Origin: Pithys albifrons albifrons
Taxonomy: Eukaryota > Chordata > Aves > Passeriformes > Thamnophilidae
Assembly: GCF_047495875.1 (NCBI RefSeq)
Contig: NC_092458.1
Coordinates: 112,331,727-112,395,726 of the forward strand
Reading direction: 5' to 3'
Length of the DNA stretch: 64,000 bases
Shown here: positions 1 through 11,640 of the stretch, piece by piece
Layout: the number at the start of each line of letters is the position of its first letter
Numbering within the stretch: position 1 is the first letter of the stretch
The notes under the pieces: model-generated
What the model was told of the DNA's origin: nothing
Databases searched by the model: none
Seen by the model: the letters and a program-made list of their open reading frames with translations, nothing else
Translations under genes and position numbers: made by a program

Positions 1-3000
1 GACAAGTGACTAAGAGCCACACCATAACCCAAGGACAGGTTTTACACTTTCCAGGACAAACAGATTCAGGCTGTGTCACTAAGAGCCCAGCTTGGAATTC
101 ATTGCCAGGCATTCAGTGCTGCCTCACAGGAATAGGGACTTGAGGGTCCTTAAATGAACTACAAAGCTGGCTGGCTGTAACAGTATTCTGCAAAGGTGCT
201 ACAATTTGGCACCTGGGCCAGGAGCTTAGGAACACCACAATGGAGACAGGAGACCTCTATGTTCACACTTAGTCTGGGAAAGGTGTCACCTGTCTTTGCA
301 GTTGTTCTTTCAGGAGACTTTCAGTGGTTTGCAGTAGACAAGAAAACAGGGGGGAAAAAAGAGCCATCACTGTCTTATGTCCCTCCCTCTCTCCTTCCTC
401 CATATTACAAACTCCGGAGATTTTTTTTTTATTTTGCTCTCTGGTTACCATCTGACACAACAGCTGCCAGAAAAGTTTCTGTGAGATGACAAGGTTTGAA
501 ATTTGAGATGTTGAACTAATTTGTTTCTGCCACTTGCAACTTACTGTATTCTGCTTTCACATCAAGGTCGAAATGAAATGCTATTCAGAAATAGTAGAAA
601 CAGTGCATTCGCTTTAGCATTGATTTTAATGCAGCCAGGAATCTAATGGAAATCTCACTTGTCATATTATGTACCTCCAGCACAGCAGTAGCACAGCTAA
701 ATTTTGAGGATATCAGGATGTGACAGAATGGAATTGGCTCATGCTCAGAACAAAACTAGTGCACTTCACTACCACTGCAGCCAGAGCACAGCCTCTGCAG
801 CCCCCATGACCTCAGCAATGGCTGCATTATGCTGAAATAAAGAAATTGCTTTAAACATCAGCTGTGCTCTGCTGTTTCCAGAAAGAGCCATGAAATCTAG
901 CTTTGTAAAACAATTAAAAGGAGGCAGCAAAGACAATCCCACTAAAACATTTAATATTGAAGACTTTTTTTTCCCGTGTTTCCTGAGTACTGACTCATAA
1001 CACTGTGTATCTGGGGGCATCTATTCCTCTCCCTGCTTCTCCCTTCGCGACTGCTGGAGTATAGAGTACATTGTTTATCCTCTTGCAGGCAAGATGTTTG
1101 ACAATATCTTGTGAAATCAAATTAGAAGAAAAAAGTCGGGGCTGCTTTTTAGGAGAAAAGATACTTAAAATACTCATTTAAATAATAATGGATAAAACTC
1201 AAAGAATGGAACCATATGTAGATAAACACAAAATAGCTGTCATTTATGCACTGCTAACAGTATTATATTCTGAATCTAATTAAGATGCTAAATATTTCTC
1301 AAGATGCGGGGTGGTTTCTTTTGTACTATTTTCACTGAGCTGTATCTGCTCACCCTTCAATACCCAGTGGTGGAAGAGAACTACAATAAATCTAATCAAA
1401 CAAGTGGGCAGTTGTTCTATTAAAAGCACTTGTGGCTTGTGGACCATCATTTCTTGGTGTCTGACTGCGACTCATCACTAGTTCCCTGACAGAATTCACT
1501 GTGCCAAACACTTTCTCCCACACCACCACACGGTATCATTTCATCTCTAGCATTTACCCATGCATATGATGTGTTCAGAAAAAAAAAAACATTAATTCCT
1601 CCTTCAAGAGGCATAAAGGTTAAGATTTCTGCAGGATACTGCTCCCCTCCCCATGAAGCATGCAGGCATCCACTGGACCTTAGCACCAGATTCAAGGAGC
1701 AAGATTTTATGAACTGGAGCTAAAATTTTTTCCACATAGCTCTGTGCTCTGAGAGAGTTCAGTTTCAGCAAACAGCAAAAAAATATGTCTGATTTCCCGT
1801 CTCTATCAGAAGACTGTGTATGTGTATGCGTATTTCAGAGAAAGGGTTTACATCTCCTCCAGAGTTTTGACAAAGCTTTCTGGATCCCTATTCCTGCTGC
1901 AGCTACCCTCACCATTGCTGTTTGCTGCCCAGCCATCAGTTTAGATTTCATCCCACACCCAGAGAACTGGCTTGGAGCAGCTGACCCACTCCCACTGCAG
2001 CTTTCACAGATAAGTCCTGAAGCAGCTGTGAACACAATACCCAGTTCAGGTGGGTAGTTTTTGCTAATGAAAACCAGTGAGATATACCTCATTATCCTGT
2101 GCACATTTCTTTGCCTTGCCTCCCTGCCAGATGCTTTTTTGGTGTCCTTTTCTCCTGAGGGTGACATAACCCTACAAAGAGCTTGAGGATACAAAAATAC
2201 ATTTGTTTTAGTGATGCAGTCACACGTGTTAACACATGACTGTACCACCCAGAAACACCCACCTCATCCAAATGCGCTTTTGGCAGTCACTGTCTTCAGC
2301 TGGTGCCTAATTGTTCTTGGTGCTAGGGAGGTACATGGAAATAGCTACGTGCCAAATTATTTTCTCCAGTAGTTACAAACTCAGCATATTATTTCTAGGC
2401 AAGTACACATTAGTACTTGGCCTTTGCATTTCAGATTCCCTTGCAGGAGAGAAACAGAAAATCATCACCATAGCTGCTGCTTTTTTGAACTCTATACATT
2501 AAAAAGCAACCACTGCGAGAAAGTGAAAGGAAACCCTTGCAACAGCCCTGTAGAGATTAAGCATAAACTTAACACTTGTCTCATCTAGAAACAAGAGCTG
2601 CACCAGTGCATGGGTAGCTATTCTCAGTCAGAGCTGATGGGTCAGCAGCCCTCTCCTGCTCACAGCAGGCACTCAACTCTCCAGCACCCGAGTGAGTGAG
2701 CAGCAAATGGCATCTACTGGTGGCTCTTGTGTTCCTCCTGCAAAAAATGCTGCTGCAGTAAAGGAACAATATAACTGCTAAAAATTACCAGCAAGTTGTT
2801 GATACCTCCTTAAGTAAGAACACTGCGTCTCAGGAAAATTTCAAAGGGGAATATTTTTAGGCAAGGAAAAAATTACTGTGTTTCATTAGTCAAATTACAT
2901 TAGTACAATTATGTAATAAAAATCCTGTTTGGGACAGTTTAAAGTCAAAGATGTTGCTCATCACATACTGTTACTTTTTGTCCACTAGTAGCTCAGATCA

Positions 3001-3722
3001 ATTATACTACTATACTGTATACGTGTGGATACAATAGATATCATATATATATTATAGGCATATATTTATTTCAAATATAGTTTAAAAGATACTCATTGCT
3101 ACATACCCAAGGGGTGGCACTAATAAAATTAGCATCTCTTTCCACTTTAAAGCAAGATACCACCCTATACATGCATGATAGTTTCCCTCTCTAAGTTAAA
3201 TGTCTTCCTATTCTTCCTGTGCATTCATTGGTTTGAAACTCAAAGCAGTATTTTATGGTTTGGGTTTAAAGATGAAAAATATGTTTAACACCACAAAAAG
3301 CACTAACTGCTAAGATGGTGATAGTAGAGCAATTAATCTTCTCACTTTCAGTTTAGATCATGACTAGGAGTAGACATTTAATGCAATAGCTAGCTCTGTT
3401 CTGGCAGCACTCCAAGATGCAAAAGCTGTGGCTAATTTGTATGACAGCAAGCGTCTGCTAAGCAACTCACTCTTGGCTAAGCCTGGTTTCTCATATTTCA
3501 CAGTGTAAAGCTGCACAAAATAGTCCACAGCCATGAAATAAGAAATCAACCAGTTTGCAGTCCAGTCCTTTCTAGTCTGTCAATCACTGAAAGATGGTTA
3601 CTCCACAAACACAGGCCATGAACCAGCAGGAGCAAAGCTGTGCCTTTTTCCACAGCAGAAATAGTCAAAATCTTTCACATCCCACTATTACTTTGGAGGT
3701 AACTAGGAGGCAGCCTGAACTG
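1..3722. other. non-coding, nothing recognised
   Basis: AT-rich DNA with only short chance frames on both strands. No exon with paired splice sites, RNA gene or clear repeat was recognised. Confidence 0.5.
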
Positions 3723-4003
3723 ATTCATAGAATCGGGTTGGAAAAGGTCTTTGAGATCATCAAGTCAAATCCTTGGTCCAACTCCAGTCCATTTCCTACA
3801 TCATGGCTCTCAGTGCCATGTCCAACCTCAGTTTAAAAACCTCCAGGGATGGTGAATCCACCCCTTCTCTGATGGGCCCATTCCAGTGCCTGATTACTCT
3901 GTCTGAAAAGAATTTTTTTCTGATCTCCAACTTCAATTTCCCCTGGCAGAGCTTGAGCCCGTGCCCCCTTGTCCTATTGCTGACTGCCTGGGACCAGGCA
4001 TGA
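3723..4003 (-). repeat. CR1 LINE 3' fragment
   Basis: Starts with the CR1 3' end in antisense (TTCATAGAATCGGGTTGG) and runs through AACCTCCAGGGATGGTGAAT to the CCCTTGTCCTATTGCTG block. It is close to the copy at 19395-20107, so both belong to one subfamily. The 5' end of the element is truncated. Confidence 0.9.
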
Positions 4004-4794
4004 CCAGGTAGCTCAAGACAGAGCATCACTGCTTGCCAAACAGATAAAGAAAGAGATCCCTTCAAGGAGAAAGCCACCATCATCACATGTAGTCAGTACT
4101 AACCACTAACAATACAAAGACCAGTTCAGCATCTGGCCCATCTTCCCTACTAAGGGGAGTTTAAACAAATACTAACAGTCCCTCAATATCAGCTCCTGTA
4201 GCTTACTGTCATTCCTGAGATGGGCTCTTTCAGTTATGGCACGTTTAGCAAATCAGTGTTGAACTATCTCTATGCTGATCAGTAAAGGGTTTGCAATCCC
4301 TGCGTTCATAAAGTTAATCTGAAGCTTGAGGGAATCAATCAGTTTGGGTATATGGAAACATATAGGAATTTAAGAGGATAGAAATTCAAGGTGAGGGTTT
4401 TCAGGTTGTGTACTTTATTCCATATCTACTTTGACAGCCAGTAAACTGCAATTCTTTTAAACTGAAAACAGTTTTCCAGGTAAGATATATCTATAACCGG
4501 TAAGCATGATTTCATGTTTCACACACATAAATATACTACCATTTGACTGTTTCTATCATCCATTGATGTTTTTTGCATTTTGACAAGTATTTATCTCATC
4601 TTGTTTTCAAAGTACGGAAGAAATATTAATTAAGCATCAGAGATAGATATGAAGTCTTATTTTTACAGTAAGAAAACCAGAACCCTAAGGAAGTAGTCAG
4701 CCAACACCTCAAGCTGAGGTCCTCACTGAGTGAGAGAGGAGTCATTCAGCATACACAACAAGAGCACAGAGGGAACTAGTATGAGGATCACAAA
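4004..4794. other. non-coding, nothing recognised
   Basis: AT-rich sequence between two CR1 fragments with no supported feature. Confidence 0.45.
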
Positions 4795-5562
4795 ACAGGG
4801 ATCTCTGGAGTGCTTCTGGTCCAGACCCCCTGCTCAAGCAGGGCCACCTATAGAAGGCTGTCCAGGGCCATGTCCAGAGTGCTTTTTAATATTTTCAAGC
4901 AGAGACTCCACCAACTCTCTGGGCAACCTCTGCCAGTGCTCAGACACCCTCACAGTAAGGGAGGGGTCCTCAAATTCAGATGGAGCCTCCTGTGTGTCAG
5001 GCCTATGGCCTCTTATCCTTTCACAAGGCCACACTGAAAAGAGCCCAGCTACATCTTCCCTGCATCCTCATTTCAGGTATTTATGTACAGTGATAAGTGT
5101 TCCCTTCTCTTCTCCAGGCTGAATGGCACCATGTCTCAGCCTTCTGTCACAGAGGAGTTGCTCCATCCCCTTCAACATCTTAGTGGCCCCTCAGTGGACT
5201 CTTTCCAGTATCACCATGTCTCTCTTCTGCACCAAAGAGACCAGAACTGTACCCAGCACTCCAGATGTGGCCTCACCAGTGCTGAGCAGAGAGGAAGCTT
5301 CACATCCCTTGGCCTGCTCACACTCCTGCCAATGCAGGCCAAAACACAATTGTTCTTCTTTGCCTTAAGTGCACAATGTCAACTTCTGTTCAGCTTTCTC
5401 TCCACAAGGATGCCCCCAGGTTCTTTCTTGTCAAGCTCCTTTCCAGCCTGCTAACCCCCAGCACATACCAATGCATGGGGCTGTTCCTTCCCAGGCGCAG
5501 GATTTTGAGCACCCCTTTGTTGAACTGCACAAGGAATCACATACTACAGTTTGAGGGATGAA
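4795..5562 (-). repeat. CR1 LINE fragment
   Basis: Antisense CR1 lacking the terminal octamer end. Diagnostic blocks are GGGCAACCTCTGCCAGTGCT, CTTCTCCAGGCTGAATG, CCTCAGTGGACTCTTTCCAG and TCACCAGTGCTGAGCAGAG. Small open frames here are chance reads of the repeat. Confidence 0.9.
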
Positions 5563-6660
5563 AATGGAAGCTTGTAGATCAAAGCTAAGCAGGAAATGGG
5601 AAGGAAAAGGAGAAGAGGGAGAGGCAAAGCCTGAGCAGTTTTCTCCTTATTGAGCCAGACAGCCTTGAAGTAAACTTGATTGAACTCATCACAGTTCAGA
5701 CCCAACTAACAAAAGTGCCAGTTGACTTTGAAGCTGCCTGGCACCTCCCAGAAGCTGAGATGGAGAGGAGGTTGTTTTGTTATCTCCATCCCACGCAGGG
5801 TCAGTACTGCACTGTATATCTGAGCACACGTGATCCTCCTTGAGGATTAGTGTGACAATACTGGTCAGCACGAGGCAGTGAGACTGGTGAACTGCAAGTA
5901 CTGAGATTTTAAAGGCTACAAACAGCAGATAGGAAAAAAAAGAAACGAGCAGCATGAAAATACACCTTTTAAAATCTCATTTACATTCCAATGATGCCCT
6001 CTTGCCCTCTCAAAAGCCACCTTAAGTACATGGAGTCCTCAATGGAGACTTTATCCCTTGCTTTAGGCATGGCAGGGATATATGCTCAGCTTGCATTTCA
6101 CAAATACAAGTTAGACAGTCAAACCACTATGACTTTTCCTGTTTCTCCTTGTTAAATACCCTGGTGTATGCCAGTCCTCCCCAGCCCCTGCCAGCCTGGC
6201 CTTCACCTGAGTGTCCATCTCAGTGAACATGGTATTAAAGCACTTCTTAACCAATTTACTCCACTGCTCCTCTTTTTTTCTCAGGCTGGACAAAGATAAC
6301 AAAAAGCAACTGAAACGCCCTCCAAGCTCTAAACCTGCAAAGAAGACATAAAATAGAAATAAAAGGAAGCAATTTAGATTAACAGAAAATAAAACCAGTA
6401 ACACTCCTCTGAACCACCCACTTTACTCACCCCACTCCCTGCTCTGACTGTTTTCACCTATAATACACTGCACACCAGGAATGAAGAGTTTTTTCATTAG
6501 AAGGTTTAACTTATTTTGTGTAACCAAGCAAAAAAGCTCTCATTTACAGATCCTCAAGGGGAATGAGGAAGGCTATGAAGTGACAACGTGCTCTGCCTTC
6601 TCTCATCCTTGGCTGTGCAAGGAAAAGCAAAAGAGGAGTGATGGATTATTGACTGTTTAG
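5563..6660. other. non-coding, nothing recognised
   Basis: No exon with convincing splice borders. A minus-strand frame at 6111-6404 was examined and rejected. Confidence 0.45.
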
Positions 6661-6762
6661 GACCGGGGTCTGGGTCTCGGCGACGCTTCCCGGGCCGGCG
6701 GGTCCCTCTAGCGGCGTCCGCTCCGCCGGCTCCGAGTCACATCGTGTGCCCGAGACTGTGTC
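6661..6762. other. isolated CpG-dense patch
   Basis: About 100 bases with roughly 15 CpG dinucleotides and very high GC (for example GCTTCCCGGGCCGGCGGGTC), with abrupt edges: AT-rich DNA on the left and a CR1 fragment on the right. It is not part of the CR1 consensus as I know it. It may be a small insertion from a GC-rich locus, filler at a break, or an assembly fault. No gene is attached. Confidence 0.6.
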
Positions 6763-7268
6763 CAGACACTGCTGTGAGTCTTCATCAGGTGCCCACTGCC
6801 CTGGGCACCCTGTTCCAGTGCTCAGACACCCTCTGTGGTAAGAACCTTTTCCTGATATCCAACCTAAACCTCCCCCGACTCAGCTTCATGCCATTCCTTT
6901 GCATCCTGTCACTGGTCACCAGAGAGAAGACATCAGTAGCTGACCCTCTGCTTCTTTTATGAGGGAGCTATAGACTGAAATGACAGTCTCCTCTTCTCCA
7001 GGCTGAGCAAGCCAAGTCTCCTCAGACACTCCTCCTAAGGCTTTCCCTCAAGACCCTTCACCATCTTTGTAGATCTCCTTTAGACACTAATTGCTTTATA
7101 TCCTTCTTATACTGTGACACCCAGAGCCACACACAGGACTCAGGAGAAGCTGCTCCAGTGCAGAGTGGGGCAATCACCTTCCTCACCCAGCCAGTGATGT
7201 TGTGGCTGATGCCCCTCAGTGTCTGGTGATTTAGAGACTTAGTGCATGACTTAGACACTGACTCACAC
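6763..7268 (-). repeat. CR1 LINE fragment
   Basis: Antisense CR1 beginning inside the 3' region (CTGGGCACCCTGTTCCAGTG) and continuing through AGTCTCCTCTTCTCCAGGCT into the older upstream part. The usual terminal end is missing and the CpG-dense patch abuts instead. Confidence 0.85.
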
Positions 7269-10200
7269 ATGTGACAGGAGAGTTCCAGTCAAAGGCTGAT
7301 TCACATAAAGATCGTTACTAGGATGATAATCCAAGAAAGCCAACGAGGACACAGCAGACTAAAGACTGGGTCTGTGGGAGAAGGAAACAGAGTTGTGATT
7401 CAGCTTTCCTTTGGGTTAACAGTCAGTTATGGAGTGTGAGGCTGCTGGGACAGGCAGCCACCAGCAGCAAAAGAGGCTTCCTACAAAGGAGAAGGGAACA
7501 TAACATTTGCTCCCCCTCATGGCTGTTTCAAGATTGAAGTAGTTTATGTCAAATTTTGTCAGCTGAATGAGGCTCCAGAGCATTTCAATTAAAGTCGAAA
7601 GTCTAGAGAGTTCAGCAGTGTGACCTCCCAAGCAAAGGTCAGAAAGGACTGTAATTTAAAATGACGTGCAGAGACCCCTATGAAGTTTGAAAATGTACAT
7701 GAAGGGAGGAGAAATTACAGATCACCAGAAATCAGGGGAGCTTATAATACCTAATGTTACAGGCCTCAGTGACAGGTAAAAATTTCTAGAGAAGCTGTTT
7801 CTTTCTTGGTGTGTTGTGGGGTTTATTTCAGGATTAAATTCTAAGGAGTCATGAGCAATATCAAGCACTATGGAAATAGTCACTCACCTCTCTATTTAAA
7901 GTAACAACCTTAATTATAATAGCTATTTTTGATTTGGTCTTGTATCTGCTTACCAGACTAAAGGTTTTGTTCACAGTTGCTCTTCACACCACCTTTTTAA
8001 CTGCATGCTACTGTGTAAAGTGGCCAAAATGCCCTCATTTCCAAAAGCTGTAGCCCCTCATACTGCACTGGTGTAAAGGACAAAGCAAGGGCACAGGGCA
8101 GCAAGAATTCTGCTCTGAAGTTAGAAACTGGTCAATGACTGGAACCTTATTCTAATAATGAAAAATTATTTACACTTCAACATAATTTAAATTTTGTTGT
8201 CTTCATACATTTTCTGTTAAATTCTACAGACAGCATGTCTGTGGGCAGCAGGTTAGAAATCATTCAGGTTCATAGAGCAGTGAGAACACAAGACAGACAC
8301 ATTTACAAGAGAAGCAGCCCAGGAACTTGGATATTTGTCTTGCCTCTTTACTGGAACACCCAGTTCAGAGCTGTACGACTACAGTCCAGAAGGTGTACAA
8401 CTCCCTCAATAAATATTGTGTAACTGCCTGAAACTCAGACAGCAACAGCTTCATGTGACTGGTCTCAACAGAGAGAGGCAGTTGGAGAAGGCTGGAAATC
8501 CAGAGAAGAAAGCCACTAAAATACAGAAACAACAAGACAGGGAGGAGAAAGTGTTGAAATTAATAGATGTTTTGGCTACTTTCCTGTAACAAGGCCAGAA
8601 AGGGACTGAAGAGGTTCCCATGTGACAAATCCAAGGACTTGTAGGAAGTGTCCTAGCCAGCTTTGAAAGTAAAAACAAAACAAAAAAATTACTATAACAA
8701 TCAAAAGAAAAACACTTTGGGAGCCTCTGCTGTGTGATTTGGTTGTAAAATCAATGCAAACTCCAGGCACTGAGTAGAGAAGCTTTAGAGCCTCAACTGA
8801 GACCAGGACAAGTAGAAAAAGAAACATAGGCCACACAAATGTGGATCCAAGCACAGGGCAAAAGTGTCACAAATAATTCTTTTCAGAGTTTTCAGACCCA
8901 AATACCTGGGATTCATGATGGCGGATTTTTTTTTCTGAGCAAGAGCAGAACTCAGGACCTGAAGATACTCCTGTTCCCCTGGCATTTTTCATGCTAACAA
9001 ATTGTCTCTGCTGCATTGCCTAGCCATCCATTTATACCCAAATGCTTCTGTTAATCCCTATCAGATGTCCAGTCCCATTCCTGCTTCTGGAAAAGTAAAT
9101 CTAGAACTGTTTATGCAGTTCACTTGCAGCTTGATTTTTTTTTAAATATAGGCAACACAGAAGCCACTTGAGATGCTTTGCAAAGTAGAAAGTTATGACA
9201 GAATTTCTGATTCCTCTGCTTCTGTAAACATCTCATCTTTTTTGCTGTCCTGTATGCTTTCTTTCACTCTCATAGAGAAAAAAAAAAAAAAGAAAAGAAA
9301 AAGAAAAAAATCAGTACATATCTTCAATAAGAAATGTGAGGCCACTTGCAGTTATGTATCCTGCATTTCCAAGGGTACACACAGTGGCAGTGTGATCCCA
9401 TCTCATTCCCATCTGTTGTGGAATACATGGCTATAAAGGAAGTAGGACTCAGGTAATTACAAATATTCAAACACCCTAAAGGCAAGCTGGTTTTAAATAA
9501 TAGAGAACTCATATTTTCAGGCTGTTTAGGGAACTGTACAAACAGGAACTTTACATTTAGCATGGCCATAAGGTGGTGCAGACCACATCTTCCCATTAAA
9601 TTGCCCAGGAAAGCATGGGTAGGATTTCTTGTCAGATGGTACACTCAACATGCAACACCTATCTGATGCAGAAAGATCATAGGGACTATTTCTACCCACA
9701 GCAGTTCACCATGTAATAGGCAAGGATGAAGTAAACTCCTTCCCTTGTTCCCCTTTATCAGTTTCTTTCTTTCTGTCTCTACATGGCACAACCAGACAAA
9801 TATTCTGGCAGAGAAAGTCTCCTTGCTCAAATGAAACTCCTGGAGTTCCATTGCTGTAGCAGGGAAGTTCAGATGTGATCATCAGCATTGCAGGAGATCA
9901 CAAAGTGAGCTGTTTTCACTAAATTACACGAGGTCAAATGCACTGAGATAAAATGAAGCAAGTTAATGATGCAAAACAATTAAAGATGGGATCTTCCCCA
10001 AGCTCTGGTAGAGAAAATGAAGGCCAATGGTGAGTCAGTCTGTGAAAGTGGCTTGAAGCACAGTTAAAGAAGTAAAATCCACAATCCAGCACCTCAGGAG
10101 AGCAACTTTCCATTAGGTCTCTCTCTGTTCCACTGAGCTGCTGTCCCCTCTGCATGCAACTGCAGGAGGACAATGCAGGAACATGCTGGCACACAGGGGA

Positions 10201-11570
10201 TGTCACTGCAGGCAGGGAAAGGGCAGCCCACACACACAGCCAGGAAAGCTGACAGGTCTCTACCCCCTTAGCACTTCCACTTAAATACAAACACTTCCTG
10301 CTATATAGGCCACTGTCATTAAGCTGCATTAAGTTATAGTCACTTCTGAGCCTTTTGAGGGCCTTTTTTATACAAGGAAATCCCCTGCTGACCAATTAGC
10401 ACAGCTTGCCATTTGCTTGGCATCATGTTGCGGAAACAATGCAGAGCAGGTCAGTCTGAATGTGCTCCAGATGACTCTGGTCTTTGTTGCCAGGGAGAGA
10501 GGCATGATGAGAGGCACCACTTCACTCAGCAATGCATTTTTTGGTCTGGCTGTATATACATTTAAAGCATTGCTAAGTTACCCAAAAAGCAAATACAAAA
10601 TAATCCTTTAACTAATCCAGCAAGAGACCAACACATTTGCTACCATTTCCTCCCTAGTGTTTTAGGGGCGTATCTCTATTTCTTCCTTTCATTTTATGTC
10701 CCACCCATTGTGGTAATTTCATTGCTCTAACTCCATCATCATGATCTTCTCTCCTCTCACATCACCACAGCCCACATCTTCACAGGTGGCCCACTGTTTA
10801 CCCAGAGAGGCTTCACAGACCACAAGACAGCCAGAATCTGATCTACAGCTTCTATATGCAGAGTTACTGCCCACAAATTCATTTTTTTCCATTTGCAAGG
10901 GTGCAAAGTCAAGAACCTTGAGTTTTTTCAAGCATAAACTAGTGAAGTAATGAAATACAGATATTACATTGGCCTCAAAAGGCTGAAGAGTGCTCCCCAA
11001 GCAAATGGGGACTAAAAAAACCAAAACACAAAACCAACTCAAAACAAAAAAAGAAACTGGGAATAAACCAGACATTCATCTGAGTGACAGCATAAACATG
11101 GGTCAAGCAGAGTCATTTTCATGACAGTTGACTCCTACCATATCATCACAGCCAGCAGCTCTCTGATCCAGATACAACCACCACAGGATTTAAGAGGCAC
11201 ATCCTCCTTAAGTACCTTTGGTGTGTCCATTTATTCCCACCACCGCTTCCCAAGGAAGGGGCACAAAAATCTATGGGACTCACCTTGAATGTCTACTTTG
11301 CATTCAGGACAGATTCATGAGTTTCTATCTCTGTCCAAGTACCTGCTAAATCCTCTGATGTGAATTTATTTTACCTAACAGTGAGACTGATATTTAAAAT
11401 TTCCTGGGACTTGCCACTGAAAGACTTTGTTGGCTTTACTGCTTTAATCTTTTCACCGCTCAGACTGATCCCCTTCTGCCTCAGACAGACAACTCAGGCC
11501 ACAGGAGTACCTGAGCCAACACACAAGCCTGGCCTGGCTCACCTTGGACCAAAATCCTCCCACTGTTTAA
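7269..11570. other. non-coding, nothing recognised
   Basis: Unique-looking AT-rich sequence with short A-rich runs (for example 9279-9309). The 153-codon minus frame at 9934-10395 shows no homology or splice logic that I can see. Confidence 0.45.
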
Positions 11571-11640
11571 AAACAAAAAAAAAAAAAAAAAACAAAAAAA
11601 CAAAAAAAAAAAAAAAAAAAAAAAAAAAAACACAAAAAAA
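11571..11640. repeat. A-rich low-complexity tract
   Basis: Nearly pure A with scattered C, about 70 bases. It makes a lysine-rich artefact frame on the plus strand and a phenylalanine-rich one on the minus strand. Confidence 0.95.

Noticed and set aside
6111..6404. minus-strand frame with KKEEQWSKLVKKCFNTMF
   Set aside because: An acceptor and a CAG/GTGAAG donor can be drawn, but no neighbouring exons or family match were found.
9934..10395. 153-codon minus-strand frame
   Set aside because: Ordinary AT-rich background composition, no recognisable domain, no acceptor or donor pair framing it.
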